Source: Bolinopsis microptera
Lineage: Eukaryota; Ctenophora; Tentaculata; Lobata; Bolinopsidae
DNA: 64,000 bases
Assembly: GCF_026151205.1 (NCBI RefSeq)
Contig: NC_087077.1
Span: forward strand, 18,507,975-18,571,974
Direction: 5' to 3'
Position 1 is the first letter of the stretch, and each line of letters opens with the position of its first letter. Position numbers and translations under genes: made by a program. Positions 60,501 to 64,000 of the stretch are shown piece by piece. The notes beneath the pieces were generated by a model that did no database searches, was not told the DNA's origin, and saw only the letters and a list, made by a program, of their open reading frames with translations.

Positions 60501-62518
60501 GTTGTGATATCATCACACATAACTTTCATTGTATACTCTGAAATGGTCATGAATTTGAAGCGGGCATATTGTTGCAACTAATTTTAATGCGTTGTAGTTT
60601 GTACTTTTTTAGTTGATATAACGTCAATGCTATTATGAGCTGAATTTCCAATAATTTTGTAAATCTAAATGGTTGGAGTAGCAATATTATAATCTGATCC
60701 AGAAATCAGAATGATGAACAAATGCAGTTGGTTATTTCAAACCTTTTGAGATCTTTTCAGGTTTTAGGAGGTCGGTCCATTTGATTCCACTGTCACCTTT
60801 AGCAACTTCGAGCACCACTGACTTGACTTCCCTGCCGGTCTTTGGGAAACCCCTAATTGTTATCCCCTCTTGTTCAGCAACCTGTTTTGTTTGTTTGTTG
60901 GAAGATTTGCCTTGATCAGGGATGGGTCAGACGGCGGAGTTTACAAAATTGTCAATGTTATTTAAAATAGAATTTCAAATGTAATTTGTGCAAAATATTG
61001 ACTTACGATATCATCTTTGTCTCTATACTTCACAAGAAAACTGACATCATTTTTACTGCAATGAACTTCCACCATTAACGGACTTTTTAAAACTTCTGTC
61101 AGTTTTTCATCTTGGGGCCTCGTATTGACAGAATTTTGTATCTCGTCAACTCCCTAAATAATTACAGTGATCAATTTATTACCAAGCCACCGCATAAACT
61201 GAAAAAATGTATTTTTGCTTCCAGAATGTAATGAAACAAATTGTTCAACTGTTTATCCTCAAACTGTTCATCCTTCGTTCAACCCTCAATTAAAGTAAAT
61301 TATAAAAGTCCATGACTATAACAAATTACAAAGTAATAGTACTAGTTACTACACATATTGCAATTAACTAACTGTTTCATAGCTCAGCTTCATGACGAGC
61401 TGCTTAGTTTCCCCTGGATCATACGAGATCTGTAGAGCCACCTTCTTCCCCCCAGTATCTGCATACCTACCCCACACTTAAAGAAGTGATATTTTTGACA
61501 AATTAAATCCTCAGTTTTGCTTATTTTACAATTTATGTTATGAACTCTTTAAGATTTCTGTAACTTGCGAATTTATTAAAGATCTTACCGGATAGCACAT
61601 CTCCAGGATTCAATGCCAAGTCAAGTTGTATAGTCTCTTTAAGTGTGACAGGGATATGGAATGGAATGCCGCATCCTGTTGACATGAACTCTGGCTTGTT
61701 TACAGGTGCCCATCGTAACCCTGAGTTATCAGTTTATTAATTTATTAATTATTTTCTCGATAACAGGTGTCACAGTAACAAATACTAAAGGTTTATAGCC
61801 CACTGATGCAATCACCATTTATCACAAAATACGAAATATTATAATTGGTCATCGCCAGTTTGCTATACAAATATTGATGAGCATTCACAATTACTTAGTA
61901 ACTTAGTAACCCAATTACTTAGTAACTTAGTAACTTAGTTATAATACCTCTTCCTCTGACGGTTAAAGGACTACGACAGTATATTGTTTCCTCATCCTCC
62001 ACATTGTTCAAACGTGTCCAGATCCACTTGGCATTTTTGGAGATTCTAGTAGTATTGTTATCTTCAAGTCCTCCTTCCCAACCATTTGTATCATCCCATT
62101 GAGGGTTTCCATTATTTTCCATGATGTTCGACTTTGAGCATTTCCAAGATTCGTCAGTCACTAGAATTAGGTTTGTATCTTCGTCCTCGAGTGAAGCTAA
62201 GATGCCAAACCTTTGATTCTTAACCACACATTTAATGTCTATTCGTTGGAAACACTCGGATATTATGACTTGTTTCTCTTTATTCGGCTCTCCTATATCG
62301 TGCAGCTTGGTAATTCCATCAACCAACAGTGTTATTGTGTCCCCACATGTTACCCTCAAGATGTAGTGGTCATATACACCTGAAATTGTATAAGATGAGA
62401 TGGCACACTTTTATAATGCTATTTTCAACTTTATCTGAGAGTCATAAATCGAATGAATAAGAGTTTACAAACCTCTGAAGACAAGTGATAGAGCAACAAG
62501 AAGGAAAATCCTCGTCAT
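42845..62518 (-). CDS. adhesion GPCR with stacked lectin-like extracellular domains, 29 inferred exons, about 1,809 aa
   Basis: Minus strand. Exons: 62518-62473, 62379-61948, 61720-61589, 61476-61373, 61153-61007, 60881-60743, 60537-60021, 59424-59301, 59098-58930, 58817-58507, 58338-58177, 58004-57855, 57672-57573, 57335-57042, 56630-56475, 56222-56002, 55870-55706, 55604-55386, 55218-55093, 49144-48962, 48346-48231, 47671-47551, 47446-47333, 47113-46954, 46493-46321, 46138-46013, 45846-45733, 45579-45425, 43298-42845. The sum is 5,430 bases, divisible by three, with every phase matching. Adhesion GPCRs self-cleave at the GPS and couple extracellular binding to G proteins at the plasma membrane. 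Weakest junctions: the end of exon 16 (GTCAGT donor chosen to keep frame), the exon 20 acceptor (CCCGAG), and exons 10/11. Domain blocks are listed separately. I know no named orthologue with this architecture. Confidence 0.85.
43498..45054. repeat. 14-bp minisatellite, about 111 copies, in receptor intron 28
   Basis: The unit is CTGACTACAGTCTA with a single A/G variant (CTGGCTACAGTCTA). No indels are visible. The G variant is clustered (about 44725-44925 nearly pure), so local homogenisation is likely. Confidence 0.97.
45733..48346 (-). CDS. receptor part 11: seven-transmembrane domain (exons 21-27)
   Basis: TM1 YFMFAVNLIFLSLTFGL; TM2 LNIIFALILGNVGFNIL; TM3 GCVTGVLLVQYFFLSAMFWM (with the conserved Cys and the FFLSAxFWM motif of adhesion/class B2 receptors); TM4 LCWGGSALCPLAIYLAAWI; ECL2 GENCWVE (disulfide partner); TM5 PTWLILLFNIFCFILVS; TM6 KGMMAVSASVGLPWVIA; TM7 LFIIIVGLQGPLFFASMICL. 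All seven exons join in phase. Intron 21 is mostly the 20-bp repeat array. Confidence 0.9.
47821..48226. repeat. 20-bp minisatellite, about 20 copies, starting at a splice donor
   Basis: The plus-strand unit is AGTAACCATTAGTAACCACT. On the receptor strand it reads AGTGGTTACTAATGGTTACT and begins directly after the exon 21 donor (GTAAGTTACTAGTGG), with one TACTAAT per unit. It fills about 60 percent of the intron. Confidence 0.96.
48962..49144 (-). CDS. receptor part 10: GPS exon (exon 20)
   Basis: Residues 1239-1299. NRTCMYLDPDTGHWETRGV, then THTCVSDHATSFAIIL. The cleavage tripeptide is His-Ala-Thr (1291-1293) where His-Leu-Ser/Thr is usual; the base-acting His and the nucleophilic Thr are both kept. 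Of the four GPS cysteines, C1 and C3 are present, C2 is Val (RGV) and C4 is Ser (CVS). TSFAIIL would be the tethered agonist after cleavage. Confidence 0.82.
49380..54998. repeat. 72-bp minisatellite, about 78 copies, in receptor intron 19
   Basis: The plus-strand unit contains CTCAGAGTCCTGCTTAACAA, then CTGAAAGAAATTCAGTCATC. Copies differ at three main sites: CATCAAAT/CATTAAAT, TTCCGC/TTCGGC and ATTTG/ATTCG. On the receptor strand each unit carries TGACTGAATTTCTTTCAG, a good splice-acceptor look-alike. Because 72 is divisible by three, runs of the CAAAT variant keep a plus-strand frame open (52460-52978 and others); this is a by-product with no sign of coding. Confidence 0.98.
55093..55870 (-). 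CDS. receptor part 9: GAIN domain (exons 17-19)
   Basis: Exon 17 (VALSNEKATEFANLLQDILK) is the helical GAIN-A half. Exon 18 (MTESLEFTLKSD, then IKMENIAIVALRPDK) and exon 19 (ERVNVAVMSSTFRDF, DSAIISIN) supply the beta-sandwich GAIN-B half. Exon 18 ends TTCCGTACAG followed by GCAAGT, a consensus GC donor; a GT alternative three codons earlier is also in frame. The 5.9-kb intron after exon 19 holds the 72-bp array. Confidence 0.75.
56002..56222 (-). CDS. receptor part 8: hormone-receptor-motif (HRM)-like domain
   Basis: Residues about 995-1068. NCEKETALSRYDETPY, AYSWGSVDCAQGG, then YRYCNRGGRWSDKIHERCRT show the C...C...RYC-x-x-G-x-W-x(n)-C layout of HRM domains that precede GAIN in many adhesion GPCRs. 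A helical segment follows. The donor at 56002 (GTCAGT) is weak but is the one that keeps frame; GTATGA at 55997 would not. Confidence 0.7.
56475..56630 (-). CDS. receptor part 7: Cys-rich module (ephrin-receptor/TNFR-like)
   Basis: Residues about 943-994 read CPPGTK, then CVACDG, RRYQPKSGKAFCWICNGEVS and a last Cys. The CPPGT-x(n)-C-x-x-C spacing is that of GCC2/GCC3 ephrin-receptor-like repeats seen in animal ectodomains. Confidence 0.65.
57042..57672 (-). CDS. receptor part 6: unassigned extracellular segment (exons 13-14)
   Basis: Exon 13 has VLKELSEDILHTWNDFLEAN and ends in YYIPKC. Exon 14 starts GGDNLSLTCGNSMMLYDHG and contains VLAVQVVSQAAGGTEVIMMS and ends in CKLTGGDN. Several Cys suggest a disulfide-bonded extracellular module. 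I do not recognise the family. Confidence 0.65.
57855..58817 (-). CDS. receptor part 5: pentraxin/LamG-like domain (exons 10-12)
   Basis: LGLKDRAVELQTPSL opens a concanavalin-like jelly roll. KQLTFCAYVYADK, KWMHICITLRT (the W-x-H-x-C-x-T strand of pentraxins), NDGK, and AFKGAVKDVYFFKTQLSGEQ follow in the usual order. The segment between exons 10 and 11 (58506-58339, 168 bp) has no stop in frame, so it could be retained or coding. Exon 12 ends CACAG and is followed by GCAAGT, a GC-type donor. Pentraxin/LamG modules are common N-terminal parts of vertebrate adhesion GPCRs too. Confidence 0.75.
58930..59424 (-). CDS. receptor part 4: fucolectin / F5-8-type domain (exons 8-9)
   Basis: CSHAGADGVPPWWMVTLPYM (residues about 506-525) is the PWWxVDL core of fucolectin-type discoidin domains, followed by KVVVHM. 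Exon 9 ends KKLVLCQVKVYGIPF, the LxLCEVxVxG C-terminal strand of the family. Such domains bind fucose or other cell-surface glycans, sometimes with calcium. Exact sugar-contact residues were not assessed. Confidence 0.78.
60021..60537 (-). CDS. receptor part 3: second galactose-binding-like domain and start of fucolectin domain (exon 7)
   Basis: YTMKVMCDDITTIFVDGEEK, then TSWKCTES, AKIIWTNSG and VFCRKDL repeat the pattern of part 1, so an internal domain duplication is clear. The exon then continues with LEVAKSSRNDVNKARFALDN, the N-terminal A-x-x-S-S...A-x-D-N pattern of fucolectin/F5-8-type domains. Phase-2 donor CCCA|GTAAGA. Confidence 0.82.
60743..61720 (-). CDS. receptor part 2: galectin-like region (exons 3-6)
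   Basis: Residues about 160-333. The order of strands resembles a galectin: GCGIPFHIPVTL, LALNPGDVLSVWGRY, KKVALQISYDPGE, LMVEVHCSKNDVSFLVKY and GITIRGFP. The LxPGDxLxVxG and I-x-I-x-G elements fit, but the canonical HxNPR and WxxE sugar-binding residues are not apparent. It could be a diverged galectin fold or another beta-sandwich. The region sits between the two galactose-binding-like domains. Confidence 0.45.
61948..62518 (-). CDS. receptor part 1: signal peptide and first galactose-binding-like domain
   Basis: Exon 1 starts at ATG 62518 and encodes MTRIFLLVALSLVFRG, a textbook signal peptide. The phase-1 junction leads to VYDHYILRVTCGDTITLLVD (residues about 16-35), ending in KWIWTRLNNVEDEETIYCRS. 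The pattern V-T-C-D-x-x-T-x-x-V-DG, then SWKCS, then A-K-W-I-W-T and Y-C-R defines a galactose-binding-like jelly-roll widespread in extracellular proteins of cnidarians and other invertebrates. Intron 2 starts with GTATTA and runs straight into a GTTACTAA-type short repeat. Confidence 0.85.
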
Positions 62519-62669
62519 CGTTATTTCCTTCAATTGTTACATCGTTATCTGTCCCATCACATGAATAGCATAGCAAAGTAAGACTGCACGACAATGTTAA
62601 GTTTACTAGTTATACGTTTCTAAAATAAACCTTATTAAATATAATATATAATATAATATATCAAATAAA
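62519..62669. other. immediate 5' flank of the receptor gene
   Basis: AT-rich, including an ATAATATA repeat (62640-62660). It would hold the 5' UTR or core promoter if transcription starts here; no element can be assigned with confidence. Confidence 0.3.
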
Positions 62670-63480
62670 GGGAAATTGGTAGATCACCGACCGGCTATAA
62701 GCCGGTTATAAGCCGGCTATAAACCGGCTTATAGCCGGCTACAATTTTTATAGCTGGCTATAAGCCGGCTTATAGCCGGTTAGTAGCCGCTTACATTCGT
62801 TGTTGAGCGACGGCTATTAGCCGGTTATAAGCCGGCTATTAGCCGTTTAGGTATCGGCTATAAGAAATTCAGTGAAAACGGCTATTAGCCGGTTATAAGC
62901 CGGCTATTAGCCGTTTAGGTATCGAAAGTGGTTACAAGCCGGCTATAAGCCGGCTATAAGCCGGTTATAAGATATTAACTCAACTTCATCGTACTGAACG
63001 ATAGTCAGGAGCCGGCTATAAGAAATTCAGCGAAAACGGCTATTAGCCGGTTATAAGCCGGCTATTAGCCGTTTAGGTATCGAAAGTGGTTATAAGCCGG
63101 CTATAAGCCGGCTATAAGATATTAACTTAACTTCATCGTACTGAACTGAGTTAATATCTTATATTTATAACCGGCTTATAGCCGGCTTATAACCACTTTC
63201 GATACCTAAACGGCTAATAGCCGGCTTATAACCGGCTAATAGCCGTTTTCACTGAATTTCTTATAGCCGGCTCCTGACTATCGTTCAGTACGATGTAGTT
63301 GAGTTAATATCTTATAACCGGCTTATAACCACTTTTAATACCAAAACGGCTAATAGCAGGCTTATAACCGGCTAATAGCCGTCGCTCAACAACAAATGGG
63401 GAAATTGGTAGATCACCGACCGGCTATAAGCCGGTTATAAGCCGGCTATAAACCGGCTTATAGCCGGCTACAATTTATAT
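62670..63480. repeat. GCCGGCTATAA foldback block upstream of the receptor gene
   Basis: GCCGGCTATAA and GCCGGTTATAA alternate throughout. 62798 to about 63130 is inverted in about 63137-63392 (for example TTGTTGAGCGACGGCTATT against its inverse near 63380; ATAAGATATTAACT against AGTTAATATCTTAT at the centre). The whole is bracketed by direct copies of GGGAAATTGGTAGATCACCG (62670 and 63402). It can form a very long hairpin. No transposase; possibly a MITE built from satellite-like subunits. Confidence 0.9.
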
Positions 63481-63551
63481 ATAGCTAACGTCTAACATTA
63501 TAACTGACGTCTAACATTTCAAATAAAACACATGAAATAGTTGAAAGATCT

Positions 63552-63875
63552 TTGCACAAGCTAAATGTCTTTCCAAAACTGGTCGGTTTTGACTTTGGAC
63601 AGAGGGCGAGGAACGCATCTAAGAAAATATATGATAAGCTCTACCCATTTGACAAAAGACTTGCAGTCTGTACACAGACTACGTGCGTAGGACACGAGGG
63701 CGTAGAACACGAGGGCGTAGGACACGAGGGCGAAAGTTTCCTAAAAGGTTGGACACGAGGGCGAAGGACACTAAGTACCTACTGTTTTAAAGACGAAGAC
63801 TCTAGGTATTTCCACAGCTATGTTTTGGCTCTGGGCAGAGGGTGGGAGACAAAATATCTAAATATGCTAAACTAA
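63552..63875 (+). other. unassigned 107-codon open frame with 15-bp repeats
   Basis: The frame includes GHEGVEHEGVGHEG, produced by four near-copies of GGACACGAGGGCGTA (63688-63765). No domain recognised and no splice or promoter context; may be spurious. Confidence 0.25.
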
Positions 63876-63939
63876 TGGTAGAGCTATTAACATGAGATAA
63901 ACTTCTACGCGCAACTCACTGTGTATAAGTAAAGCCAAA

Positions 63940-64000
63940 AACAGAAGTACTTGGCAACGCAGAGGGAACGATCTATCCTCTCGTGGGCTTACTTGGCCCA
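63940..64000 (+). mobile_element. edge of a retrotransposon-like repeat
   Basis: CTATCCTCTCGTGGG followed by TTGGCCCA at the window end is the inverse of the CCCACGAGAGGATAGCA motif at 10997, 18899 and 23342, near the 3' end of the non-LTR tail. A further, plus-oriented relative probably continues outside the window. Confidence 0.55.

Overview
The window is eukaryotic and animal. It has multi-exon genes with GT-AG introns, an adhesion-type 7TM receptor, intronless rhodopsin-like receptors, a Na,K-ATPase beta-like gene, non-LTR retrotransposon and mariner remnants, and very large minisatellites. A cnidarian or another early-branching invertebrate fits best (intronless class A receptors, a YADD reverse transcriptase fragment, lectin-rich extracellular domains), but the sequence alone does not fix the species. 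Overall it is AT-rich and repeat-dense.

Layout. 1-10.4 kb: mostly gene-poor. It holds a mariner element with about 365-bp terminal inverted repeats (2011-3467), three exons of a Na,K-ATPase beta-like gene (minus strand, 4703-5437), a TA-flanked MITE (5633-5921), a broken Polinton/Maverick-like polymerase-leader remnant (6703-7719) and a YADD reverse transcriptase fragment (8317-8970). 10.45-27.3 kb: a unit of about 4.4 kb repeated three times in tandem. Each unit carries the RNase H tail of a non-LTR retrotransposon and one intronless 335-aa class A GPCR gene. Unit A also contains a 3.49-kb foldback element whose empty site survives in units B and C. Unit C is full of one-base indels. 27.6-34.2 kb: a 4.2-kb inverted repeat around a degenerate CCCTGA array, then a 33-bp minisatellite, both noisy. 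34-41 kb: no convincing gene. 41.0-42.2 kb: four exons of a D-2-hydroxyglutarate dehydrogenase-like gene, with the 5' and 3' parts missing.

42.8-62.5 kb is the centrepiece: one minus-strand adhesion GPCR gene of 29 inferred exons whose phases all agree (about 1,809 aa). The order is signal peptide, galactose-binding-like domain, galectin-like region, second galactose-binding-like domain, fucolectin/F5-8-like domain, pentraxin/LamG-like domain, an unassigned region, a Cys-rich module, an HRM-like domain, GAIN, GPS, 7TM and an acidic tail. The GPS has lost one whole Cys pair. Two introns appear to use GC donors. Three introns have been invaded by unrelated minisatellites (14-bp, 20-bp and 72-bp units, about 7.6 kb in total). 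A GCCGGCTATAA-type foldback lies just upstream of the start codon.

The genes do not form an operon. The common themes are receptors and carbohydrate recognition at the cell surface, local duplication, and repeat expansion. Exon borders were inferred by eye from splice motifs, reading phase and family knowledge; no alignment or transcript was available.
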